Shown: positions 10,329 to 20,256 of the stretch, in pieces
Layout of the letters: the number at the start of each line of letters is the position of its first letter
Numbering within the stretch: position 1 is the stretch's first letter
DNA from: Synchiropus splendidus
Lineage: Eukaryota; Chordata; Actinopteri; Syngnathiformes; Callionymidae
Length of the DNA stretch: 64,000 nt
Assembly: GCF_027744825.2 (NCBI RefSeq)
Contig: NC_071345.1
Coordinates: 10,882,501-10,946,500, forward strand
Direction of reading: 5' to 3'
Notes under the pieces: model-generated
What the model was told of the DNA's origin: nothing
Database searches by the model: none
The model's input: only the letters and a program-made list of their open reading frames with translations
Position numbers and translations under genes: made by a program

Positions 10329-11921
10329 ATGAGGGACATTACGGCTGTTGTTCTCGTGGCTGCGCTCGCGGCGATCGTGGAGTGCCGAGACGGTGCGGCT
10401 CCGGAGACCATCTACGTCGTGTTTGAAGAACTGGCGGACTTCGCTGAAGCCCGCAGCATGTGCGCCAAGCTTGAGGGTCAGTTAGCGACCTTCACCTCGG
10501 CCGAGTCCAGCCAGTCGCTGCTGGGTCTGGGCTCCGGGTGGATCGGCTTGCAGCGTCCCCCCGGCGGCTGCCCGGACCCGGGCGCGACGCTGCGCGGGTA
10601 CGAGTGGCTCCGCGGGGGCGTCCAGAGTGACTTCCAGAACTGGGCTTCCAGCTTCGACCCCAGCTGCGCGTCCCCTCGCTGTGTTGTGGTGGATGAGCAG
10701 ATGAAGTGGCTCCAACGCGACTGCGGCAGCCCGGCGCCCGCGTTCATCTGCGAGTCCCCTCCGAAGCAAACCTGCGGGCTCCTCCCTGAGGCGGACACCA
10801 GCACCTACAGCCTCTTCGGCAAACGGGCGAGCCACTTCAGCTCCGGGGTCCCCCCTGGCTTCATCGCCACCCTGGAGCCCGACTCCACCAGGTTCATGTG
10901 TTTCCGTGAGCAGTGGGTGCAGGCTCCTTGGAACTGCGAGATCCTTGAGGGAGGGTGTCAGCACAGATGCTCGGTGCACCCCGAGACCTCGCAGCCATTT
11001 TGCTACTGCGCCCCAGGAAGCTCAATTGACCCGGTGAACAGGATCTCCTGCGTGGAGGACCCCAGTGACCCCTGCCTTGGTCTGCACTGTGACCACGGCT
11101 GCTTTGAACTGGGAGGCACCCATTTGTGCTTGTGCCATCAGGGGTTCAAGCTGGGGCCGGACGGTCGCTCCTGCTCGGACTTCAACGACTGTGTGGACGA
11201 GCGCCAGTGTCCTGAGGACAACACGGTCTGTGTCAACGTCCCGGGGGGGTTCCAGTGCCACTGCCAGGCTGGGTTCCATCGGAGCGGCGGGCAGTGCGTC
11301 GACGTGGACGAGTGCGCCTCCGCCCCATGCGAGCACATTTGCACCAACATGGCGGGTTACTACACCTGCTCGTGCTACGATGGATATCAAGTGGATCCCG
11401 AGTCCCCGAATAAGTGCAAACTCCACTGTGGCAAGGAGGAGTGCGCAGCAGAGTGCGACCCCAATAACAAGTACCAGTGCTACTGTCCAGATGGTTACAT
11501 TCTGGAAGAGAGGTCGGACGAAATGGTGTGCATCGACATCAACGAGTGTGACTTCTTCTACTGCGACCAGGACTGCACCAACAGTTTCGGAGGCTTCACC
11601 TGCTTCTGCGAAAAGGGCTGGACGCTTGTGGACCAGTACAAGTGTGTCGTCAGCGCGGACGATGAGACGGACTCAGGAGGATCTGGACTCAACCCCAGCA
11701 CCGACGCTGTCCCCACAGCTTCGTACGGGCCGGACACAAGTCCGACAGCGCAGCCCTCTGGCGTGTCCCTGGCGGCCTTCGTGGGCATCATCATTTGCAC
11801 CGTCCTTGTCACAAGTGCGGTGGTTTTCGCGGTGCATCACATCCTCAACAAGCGAGAGGACATGAGGAGGAATGTCAAAGCTGCAGAACCTGAGTCCCAC
11901 AGTTTAGGAGCGGCACATTGA
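10329..11921 (+). CDS. thbd: thrombomodulin-like type I membrane protein, copy 2 (intronless)
   Basis: Single-exon gene of 530 residues. The ATG at 10329 gives a signal peptide (MRDITAVVLVAALAAIVEC). A C-type-lectin-like domain follows (about 25-145) and keeps the WIGLQRPPGG block and WLRGG seen in mammalian thrombomodulin. Six EGF repeats (about 205-440) come next. EGF4 and EGF6 open with calcium-binding DVDEC and DINEC, and EGF5 has CDPNNKYQC and CPDGYILEE as in thrombomodulin EGF5. DSGGSG may be a chondroitin sulfate site. The membrane span is about 480-501 and the tail is short and basic near the membrane (HHILNKRED). It lies 2 kb downstream of copy 1 on the same strand with a matching promoter block, so tandem duplication is likely. 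Which copy is the direct THBD ortholog cannot be settled by eye. CD93 is the alternative but fits the EGF5-EGF6 pattern less well. Confidence 0.85.
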   Translation: MRDITAVVLVAALAAIVECRDGAAPETIYVVFEELADFAEARSMCAKLEGQLATFTSAESSQSLLGLGSGWIGLQRPPGGCPDPGATLRGYEWLRGGVQSDFQNWASSFDPSCASPRCVVVDEQMKWLQRDCGSPAPAFICESPPKQTCGLLPEADTSTYSLFGKRASHFSSGVPPGFIATLEPDSTRFMCFREQWVQAPWNCEILEGGCQHRCSVHPETSQPFCYCAPGSSIDPVNRISCVEDPSDPCLGLHCDHGCFELGGTHLCLCHQGFKLGPDGRSCSDFNDCVDERQCPEDNTVCVNVPGGFQCHCQAGFHRSGGQCVDVDECASAPCEHICTNMAGYYTCSCYDGYQVDPESPNKCKLHCGKEECAAECDPNNKYQCYCPDGYILEERSDEMVCIDINECDFFYCDQDCTNSFGGFTCFCEKGWTLVDQYKCVVSADDETDSGGSGLNPSTDAVPTASYGPDTSPTAQPSGVSLAAFVGIIICTVLVTSAVVFAVHHILNKREDMRRNVKAAEPESHSLGAAH

Positions 11922-12752
11922 AGTTCAAAGGAGGAGCAGCAAAACATTGAGGATATAGAATTTTCGTCGTGAAGGGGAAGGATTTTGACATTGACATTGC
12001 TCGCACATTCCAGATCTACAAGGGCTAGAAGCCCTCAGAAGTCTGCCACCCGCTCGACTTTCAGTGTTATAACTTTGATCCAAATTCCGTTTCAATCTTT
12101 CAACGTCAGATTTATCTTTAGTTTCTGCTTGGCCTCCATGCTGGGCTCACATACGATGAAATAGGTCCTTAAACTAAACGTGACATGACAGATGGAGGCA
12201 TAACTTCAGTTCATGCCAATAGACCACACACCACTGTGAATTGAGCAACATGCTCACAACAGCTCCACATATGGTGACAAAACCCTCGCTGTCAAACTGA
12301 AGTCAGGCGTTGGGTTACATAGTCTTTTTTTTAAATGAAGACACGTGAATGTAAAAATCACACTAGAGGTCAGGAGCCTTGAATTTTGAAGGAAGCGATG
12401 CCACATAACTAATGGACACTTTTGCAATCCGGTACCACATTGTTCTGCCAAAGTACTTCAGAGTGCTATTTATATGAAGTAACCAGAACGTTTTTTTTTT
12501 CAGTTGTCATCAAGATTAAAACTACAACACAACACCCTTTTCCGAATTATCATTACAGATAAATTATTTATGAAACATATGACTCCTTTTTTATTATAAA
12601 CAAATCACTTATTATTTCTTTTTTAAAATAATAATAATAATTGTGTAGCGTGTGTTGTCAACAAATTTGGTTTTCATGATCAGGTTTTGTGCAATGACGA
12701 GAAGAACCACTAAATAGTTCAGTTTAAGTTGGTTTGTGCTGAAACTAATAAA
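11922..12752 (+). other. probable 3' UTR of thrombomodulin-like gene 2
   Basis: AT-rich sequence without another gene follows the stop. AATAAA occurs at 12747-12752 and is the best candidate end; other weak AT-rich hexamers lie nearby. The boundary is uncertain. Confidence 0.35.
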
Positions 12753-13870
12753 TAATGCTAAATGAATAAGTCGTTCTCTTTTCATGTGTGAAGAAAATGT
12801 GTCATTTTAAGTATATTGTAATGAGTTTAGATGAGTAACTTGACTTTCAAACAAACACGTTTTTTATCACCGCGATTTATTTATTAAAAATAAATCATGA
12901 AGTTACTTCCGTCAATGATATAGAGTTATATTCATTTTTCATGACGCAACATCGCCCTCTGGCGTTCACTATGTGTCGTCATATGAACATGAGCAGTTAT
13001 TCTTATCAATAACAGAAAAAAATAAGATGAATGATGACGTCGGAGGAGAATTGTATCTACATAAGTACTAGTCAGTGAGAGAAGCGAAGTTACTGGTATT
13101 AAAAGTGCAAAAAATAGTAGTGGTAGTAGTAAAGGAAGAAGAAGAAAAAACGCAAAGAAGCAAAAAATCTCACTCAAATCTTGTCCTCGGTGAGAGACTT
13201 GCAGGTGTTATGATGAAAGAGGTCATGCTGAACGTGACCACACAGTGTGTCGGGGGAAGTCTGAGGAAATGAGTTTGGAAACTCAGGATTGTGAAATAGA
13301 GCTCGCAGCAAGAGAGAATCTTAAAGGCAACTCATCGACACAGAGGAAAACATCTTGGACCGTCTGCTGAATCCTAAAACAGAAAGATCAGGGGAGTGTT
13401 GGGTGAAATTCTTCCTTCAAGATCGACCTGGTGAGTTGAGAGCAGGAACTCTTTGGTGGTCACACACCCTCTGACTCACGCTGAGTTTGGGATTATTCTT
13501 CCCTGCTATCAAATAAGTTGACTGAGAAACTCTGGTCTCACCTCCTCGGGAGTTTCTCCACCTTCCATTCATCCGTTAGCGTCAGAAAATAATGATGTTG
13601 ATCATTAGTCAGCCTTCACATTCTTTAAAAAATGTGAACCTTTGCTCTGCAGCTTGAGTCATGCTCAAACAAATCCACCTGATAACCCCGTTGCCATAGC
13701 TGCCGTCTGAGATTTTTAATTGGAATTCCACACGTGGTGTTTACCAGAACAACCTACACGTTTGAAGCTGGAGCGACGTGTTCAAGTGTGTTTAAGTAAA
13801 CAGCGGTTATTGGAGAGCAGCTGCTGAGAGGTAGAGTCCAGGAAGTTCTTAACTGGTGCATTTGTTCCTC
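12753..13870. other. intergenic region upstream of tlr5
   Basis: No coding signal was seen. It holds AT-rich sequence and, near 12950-12965, CGCCCTCTGGCG, which is CTCF-like on the minus strand but a weaker match. The tlr5 promoter and probably a 5' UTR exon should lie here: the pyrimidine-rich TTCCTCTCCACCAG ending at 13878 looks like an acceptor 14 bases before the tlr5 ATG. Confidence 0.4.
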
Positions 13871-13892
13871 TCCACCAGAGCAGAGGGACACG

Positions 13893-13940
13893 ATGTCGCC
13901 ACTGGCTCTTCTGGCGGCTCTTCTCGCTCTTCATTTACAG
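13893..13940 (+). CDS. tlr5: tlr5 coding exon 1 (signal peptide)
   Basis: Sixteen codons ending at the donor CAG|GTAAGT, phase 0. They encode a complete hydrophobic leader. An acceptor-like CACCAG ends at 13878, so the exon may begin in the 5' UTR at 13879. Confidence 0.75.
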
Positions 13941-16900
13941 GTAAGTTTGCTAGAGAAAGCAGGCAGCACAGGAGCTCGAAAAGCACTTAGAGAGCGCAAA
14001 CCCCTGCTGATAAGGAATTCTGATTTCGATGACCAGGAATCGAATCTGGGCCACTGTGGTGAGAGCACTGAATACTAACCATTAAGGAGTATGGAGACCT
14101 TGAAAGTGTGTTTATCTTGCGTACTGAAGGCTGAATTGGTGGCTAAAAATTGATCTGGATCACTACAAATTTCAATCATTTATCCCATTTCTCACATTTC
14201 CTGAAACCTTTATCCACGTCCGTCCTCTACTTTTCAAGTTACAAGTAACATCCAACTTACGACCTGCTCGACTTACATCCACCTGTACTTTTACGACCAC
14301 AGCCAGCAGATGCTTTTTTAATTATTTTTTTTTAATTCAATGTCTGGCACCGCAGCGCGTAGCAGCCTGGCATCACGTACGACAGTTACGGCACAGCACA
14401 GTATCCCAGCATCTCACTCTCACACAGTGATCCACCACTACAGTAGTAGCTATAACCCTCACGTTGGCTATTTTGAATGGCATTTGACTTACATCCACTC
14501 TGACTTATCCGATCCCGGTCGAAAGTTGGATGCTAATTGTATTTTGAACACAGACGGACAGCGCTGTCGCAAACATAGCCTACTTTGGGGAGGTAGCAAT
14601 GGCCGATGAAGGACACAGCGCAATGCTATGATTCTAACACGAATCTCACCCCGACAGGAAGCCAGAGGCTTTGAAGGATGTCAAGGCAATGGACTCAGGG
14701 TTAGTTGTGCTGGACTGCGTCTCAAACAGGTCCCAACTCTTTGGCCAAACATCACCCATCTTTATTTAGAGACGAACCACATCGGGGAAATCAACAGCAC
14801 TTCGCTCCGTGGTTTCCCGGAGCTGCTGGATTTAGACCTCGGAAATCAACAGGTGCCACTTGTCATCAGGAACGACGCGTTCCTGAAGCAGACGAAGCTC
14901 ATCCGCTTGGTCCTCGGGAACAATCTGGGCCTTAAACTGGAGCTGAGAAGTTTTGCCGGGATGTCCAGTTTACGGATGCTCTTTTTGGACCGGTGTAGGT
15001 TAAGAGACTCCTTTCTGACGGAGCGCTTTCTCCAGCCGCTTGAGTCTTTGGAGTTCCTCTCCCTGTTCGGAAACAACATCGAGAATCTCCGCCCTGGACT
15101 TTTCTTTTTCAGCCTCAGGAAGCTGAATCAGCTGGACCTGAAGCTGAATCAAATCCAGCAGTTATGTGAAAGTGATCTTCTGGGCTTCAGAGGGAAAAGC
15201 TTCTCATATCTCAACTTGAGTTCCAATCATTTGTTCAAAATGTGCGACGGCAGCTTCGACTGGGAGAGGTGCGGGAAACCATTCAGAGGAATGACCTTTG
15301 ATATCCTGGACCTCACCTCAAACGGGTTCAACACCACCGGGGCGGAAGAGTTTTTCAACTTGATGGAGGAGGCGCAGATCTCCGAACTCAAGTTCTCGGC
15401 CAACATGGGGAAAGGGTTCGCTCATAAGAACAACCCAGACCCAAACAAGGGGACGTTTAAGGGCCTCAACACCAGCTTTGTGGACCGTATGAATTTGTCT
15501 GGAAACCGGATTTTTGCCTTAGAGGAGGCCGTGTTCAGCTGTTTGAGGAGAACCAGAGTCATCGACGTCTCGCTCAACAAGATCAATCAGATCGAAGATG
15601 GGGCGTTCAACAATCTCCAGTCGAGCCTGCAGTGGCTCAACCTCTCCTTTAACCTCCTTGGAGAGGTTTATGAATCCACCTTTAAAAACCTGACCAAGTT
15701 GAGGATTTTGGATTTGTCGTACAACAACATCGGACAGCTGGGACCCAACGCTTTCGAAGGACTTCCATATTTACGAACGTTATATCTCACCGGGAACTCG
15801 CTGCGGGACCTGGGTTTCCCGGCTTTACTGCCGAACCTGGATTTCCTGCTGCTGGGTGACAACAGGCTTCAACATCTGTACGACATCGCTGCGTGGGGCC
15901 GGGCTGCTATTCACCTGGACGTCACTGACAACAGGCTGACCAATTTACAGGACGTCTATTCTATCATCAGGCACTTCAAGTTTCTGAAAAACTTCTTTTA
16001 CGGTGGGAATTTCATCCGCTGGTGCGCCCTTGGCTCCAACGATGTGATTCCTCGTAACGGCACACTGGAAGTTTTGGACCTTCATCGCAGCTCCCTGCAG
16101 ATAATTTGGTCTCAAAAGGTTTGTCTTGATCTGTTTGACAATCTGGACTCAGTTGTGGGTCTGAATCTGAGCTTCAACGCTCTCGCAGCTCTGCCGCCCG
16201 GGATTTTTCGTGGGCTCACTTCAATGGCAGTGTTGGATCTCTCTTCAAACTCCTTGACTTATCTTCAGCAGGATGTTTTTCCCAGACACCTGGAGACTCT
16301 TTTCATCTCAAACAACTTCCTGGCAGCTCCGGACCCGCAGACCTTCAGATCACTTCGCTTCATTGACCTCGCCAAAAACCGTTTTCACTGCGACTGTAAG
16401 CTAGAGCCCCTCCTGGCGTGGATGAATGAGACCAACGTGACCTCCATGAGTCCGCTGGAAGACATGAGATGCGAGTTTCCTGCTGCGCTCTACAACGTCC
16501 CCCTGCTTGACTACTCAGTCGTCGTCGAACCATGCAAGGAAGATGATGAAGAAGACGTCCGGGAGCTTCAGTTTGCTCTGTTTGTCTTCTCTGCCGTCCT
16601 CGTCGTCTCCGTGGTCCTCAGCGGGATGGTCCACGCACGACTCCGAGGTCACATCTACGTCATCTACAAGAAGATGGTTGGAAGAGTTCTGGCGGGTCCC
16701 AAGCATGAGCCCCACCTGGAAGATAGGCAGTACGACGCCTACCTGTGCTTCAGCAACAATGACTACCAGTGGGTGGAGACGGCTCTGCTGAAGAAGCTGG
16801 ACAACCAGTTCGCTGACGAAAACCTTCTACGCTGCTGCTTTGAAGCCAGGGACTTCCTCCCCGGGGAAGACCACCTGTCCAACATCAGAGAAGCCATCTG

Positions 16901-18130
16901 GGCCAGCAGGAAGACCGTGTGTGTGGTCTCCAAAGAGTTCCTCAACGGTACGCTTTTTGGATTGCCATGTTTTTTCTCTCCTTCTTTCCCATCATCCATC
17001 TAGGTCACACCACTCCTCTTCGTATCCTCACTGACAGTCATTGTTTTCTCCTCTTTTCTGGTGTTTTCTTCAACATTCTCCACCCAACATGTTCCCTGTC
17101 TCTCCTGAACTTGCTACCTAACTTCTCCCAACGAACAGTCCTTACAAATATACTACCATAGTCTCATGTTTATGAAGACACAATGGACAATCTTGATCGC
17201 TGGCAGATGTTATTGGTGTTTTATGAATTAACAATTTTAATTCATTTGAATATTTAACTCTTTTCTTCAGACGGCTGGTGTCTGGATGCGTTCACTCTGG
17301 CCCAAGGTCGAATGCTGGAGGAGCTGACGAACGTTCTCATCATGTTGGTGGTGGGGAAGGTCTGTCGGAGATGAGTGGTGTTTCACCTTTACGAACACTA
17401 CACATTGTGTTGTTTGCTTTTCAGACAAGAAAAACATCAGAAACAGAGTGTGACAACTCGACAGCACACTGTGTAGTGTCGCTGTATTTATATTTGGAAT
17501 TTACAGTTACGCGTGTGGGTTTGTAATTTAACTGAAACTCAATATAAATTCAAAACATTGGTTAATCAATAAATATTGATAATTTATGTTTAAAGAGGAA
17601 CTTCGAATCAGAACATATTTTACTCACGCGCATATTTGTTAGTAATGACACCAGCACTTCACATCACTCTTACACACACAATTGTCACTTTTTTCTGCTA
17701 CATATTCTCTTTGATTCATTAGTTTTTTTTAAATTTTTTAATAACAATTGACTAAGCTAAGAGCAGATACGTTAATTTTACATAAACACCCCATTTCAGT
17801 TACGTGAGTAACGCTGACTCGTCTTTAAAATGTCAAGAAATAATTCCTTTCTATCCATTTCTATCAAATATTAAGCGGGATACTTATGCCTCCCTGCAGG
17901 TGACGCATTACCAGCTGATGAGGTTCGCTGCAATGAGAGCTTTCGTCCAGAAGAGGGAGTACTTGGTCTGGCCCGAGGACCCGCAGGACCTGGACTGGTT
18001 CTACGAGCGGCTTCTCTCTCGGATCCTGAAGGAAAAGAAGCTGCAGAAACACGTGGAGGGTGAAGCAGAACCTGATCTTGAACCTCAGAACCAGGACGGG
18101 ATTCAGTTGGAGGACTTGCGCGCGAACTGA
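13893..18130 (+). CDS. tlr5: toll-like receptor 5, membrane form (four coding exons)
   Basis: Flagellin-sensing receptor of the plasma membrane. Exons 13893-13940, 14658-16947, 17271-17359 and 17900-18130 join in phases 0, 1 and 0 to 885 residues; human TLR5 has 858. Exon 1 gives the signal peptide MSPLALLAALLALHLQ. About twenty leucine-rich repeats follow, with an LRR C-terminal cap (CDCKLEPLLAWMN), a membrane span near 655-675 and a TIR domain from about 708. TIR box 1 is YDAYLCFS, box 2 is CFEARDFLPGE, and the end reads YLVWPEDPQDLDWFYERL, as in TLR5. Adaptor signalling through MyD88 is known for the family. Human TLR5 is uninterrupted through this part, so two introns inside the TIR domain are notable. 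Two donors are weak (GTACGC after exon 2, GTCTGT after exon 3). The gene is convergent with disp1, as in human. Confidence 0.92.
14248..14532. repeat. possible inverted-repeat element in tlr5 intron 1
   Basis: The left end has CATCCAACTTACGACC and the right end carries its imperfect inverse (GGTCGAAAGTTGGATG). GACTTACATCCAC occurs twice inside as a direct repeat. The ends and any target duplication are not clear, so this is a tentative MITE-like call. Confidence 0.35.
14658..16947 (+). CDS. tlr5: tlr5 coding exon 2 (ectodomain, membrane span, first part of TIR)
   Basis: The acceptor CACCCCGACAG ends at 14657, and the donor after TTCCTCAACG is GTACGC. The 2290-base exon carries all leucine-rich repeats, the cap, the membrane helix and TIR boxes 1 and 2. 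It ends after one base of a codon. Reading through the donor adds an unrelated hydrophobic tail and a stop at 17001-17003, which is not expected to be the normal product. Confidence 0.9.
17271..17359 (+). CDS. tlr5: tlr5 coding exon 3 (middle of TIR)
   Basis: Acceptor TTTTCTTCAG ends at 17270. The 89-base exon encodes DGWCLDAFTLAQGR and then a helix ending LIMLVVGK, matching the corresponding human TLR5 stretch (DGWCLEAF and VVVG). The donor GTCTGT is weak but keeps the frame with exon 4. Confidence 0.85.
17900..18130 (+). CDS. tlr5: tlr5 coding exon 4 (end of TIR and C-terminus)
   Basis: Acceptor CCTCCCTGCAG ends at 17899. The exon begins VTHYQLMRF and continues with FVQKREYLVWPEDPQD, the conserved TLR5 C-terminal TIR part, then a variable acidic tail ending DLRAN before the stop. 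Confidence 0.9.
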   Translation: MTHYQLMRFAAMRAFVQKREYLVWPEDPQDLDWFYERLLSRILKEKKLQKHVEGEAEPDLEPQNQDGIQLEDLRAN

Positions 18131-18400
18131 AGAGGATTCACAAGGTGCACCGCTACTCTTTCGTTCCCGGGGGGTTATTGCAAATGTTTACTGGTCCACT
18201 ACTTCTATTGAAAGCTGTCAGAATTGGATTTTTGATATTTGAGAATGTACTAGAAGTCAAGTAAGAATCACAAGAATCAAGCTCATTGTAATGTTTTTCT
18301 TTTTTTAACGTGTGAAATTAATGTTTTCTTTCTTTACATTTCTCTTCTCCTGGGTCAAAATCAACAGTTAATTCAATTTATGTCACTTGAATAATAAAAC
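18131..18400 (+). other. tlr5: probable tlr5 3' UTR with polyadenylation signal
   Basis: AATAAA at 18393-18398 is the first canonical signal after the stop codon, about 265 bases downstream. A further AATAAA near 18500 is an alternative. Confidence 0.5.
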
Positions 18401-20256
18401 TTAAATGATAGCAAGAAGAGAGCATTTTATACAAGTTAAAAAATTGTGGGTTTTTTGTACGTATTCATCAAGTGTTGCGTTCTTCTGGATGTAATATATA
18501 AATAAATTATTTTTTGTCACACAATTTCAAAGAGTTTTAATTTGAACTGTTCCTGTTTGAAATTAGTGTAAAACATATATAAAAGTCCATCACGAATCAG
18601 AACCTTATGTGACTCTTGCTGCAGAAGATTTGCTTGTATCCCCAACAGTCAGCTACCGGTCAGAGAACAGCTTCCTTTCTGACTTTATGATCCAGCTGTT
18701 GCGAACATTTGAGTGTCTCTGCAGAGGCCTGCTGCTTATTCACTGCCGACACTCCATTATGCAAACATCTGCACTTGCTCCTTCCTTCCACGCCGGAAGT
18801 CTGATGTGGACTTCCTCTAAACACATATGGAATTGTGACTTTGTATCATCCTGAACACGCAGGCTGTTTGTGCAGTAATGTCCAAAAACAAGCGTGTGTA
18901 TTTTGTGTACCTGCCGTCGAACCTAATCTATATTTTGGTTTCCTTTGATGACACAATCTGAGGGAGTCTAAAACCAGGGTTCTCAGTCTGAAAGTGAGGG
19001 TCAGCTCTTTCCATCTGGCTTTGGCAGGTAGGTCTTCAAACTGAGGAAAAACTGAGGAAACGCTAGTCCCATGTGTGTCAAACGCACAGTCTCGGGGCCA
19101 CATTTATTGCGACACACGGCCTTCATTTGGTCTCTCATCACCCCCAAATCTCAAACTACCACCACATAAAGATTGTATTTATCATTTCTAATAAATACAT
19201 TGAGCCGGTTTCCATTTTTAATGCGTCATCGTGTGACAGCCGTGTACCTGAGTCAGGCGTCACCTGACTGGCGCAGACATCCACACATCAAAATGAAAGT
19301 ACCCAATAACTCCAGTCGGGTCTCCATCTAAATTAAAAAGTGGAAGCAAATGTTTACCTGGTACACAAACCACTTCACAGCTATTTAAGGCGGCTGGATT
19401 ATTTTTAGAGGAGGCAGTCGCGCGCCTGAGAGGGGAAATGCAATAAACCCTGCCCCGAGGCCACGGCTAATATTTGACCTCTCTTTAAGTCAATATGATT
19501 ACAGGGCTGCCCACGTCAGCCCGGCGGGACCCGCTCAGGCCGGGCTGCTCATCTTCACTGCGCGGATTGAGCCGAGGAGCCACCAAAGTGATGAGCAGAA
19601 CCCAAAATAGGAGACCAACGTCCACGCGGAACCATCACAGCAGCCCATTTATTGGTGTGAGTGGGCTTGTTTGTCGCAGTAGCTTCTGAGGTTAAGAGGT
19701 GCGGCGGGTTACCTCGGAAAAGGTCCGGAATTACACATCAAACACATTCTAGTACTTTTCCTCTTGATCCAGACGAACAAATGTGAAAGGAGCCGTTGAA
19801 GAAACTTGACTAAGCTAATCCCCAGCTCACCTATTGCAACCTTGAGAGTCTTGAAAATGCTTATATGACATGGCGTGTGATACAAAAGGCATTTTAATGA
19901 CAGTACATCTGTTATCTGAGGCATGTGGCGGCATGAGCCCAGCAGCACAGTTCAATTCCCCCAAAATACAAGCAGAGATTTGTACGTAAAATGTGGCGCA
20001 CCTTAGCTTTGTGATCAAAACACTTAATAACACACATTACCACTACATATATAGATGCTGGACTGTTATGAAGAATGTGCAAAAGGCTGCAATATGCCAC
20101 TGTGTCACAATGAAACAGCTTCGTGTTTGAAGGTGATCTGGTACACAACGTTGGTTAGTGCATAGTGGACGTGGAAGAGTGTAAACAAAATGTTTTTCTG
20201 GAGGCACTTGGTCGACCAACGTCCCTAAACTCAACACCCCAAACATGAATTTGTGG
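18401..20256. other. tail-to-tail spacer between tlr5 and disp1
   Basis: No coding signal was seen. The right part is expected to hold the disp1 3' UTR on the minus strand. TTTATT at 19648-19653 is a minus-strand AATAAA about 600 bases past the disp1 stop and is a candidate end. A GC-rich block at 19430-19690 is listed separately. Confidence 0.45.
19430..19690. promoter_or_regulatory. GC-rich block, candidate conserved non-coding element or disp1 3' UTR
   Basis: This block stands out from its AT-rich surroundings and has no coding frame. It lies where the disp1 3' UTR should end. Composition alone suggests constraint. Confidence 0.2.

Noticed and set aside
11022..11865. Long out-of-frame frames on both strands over thrombomodulin-like gene 2
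   Set aside because: Ala/Thr/Arg-rich shadows of the true frame, with no start context or domain.
16948..17003. Soluble or truncated TLR5 ending in intron 2
   Set aside because: Downstream exons completing the TIR are present and in phase, so the read-through tail is taken as intron. It is kept only as a possible retention isoform.
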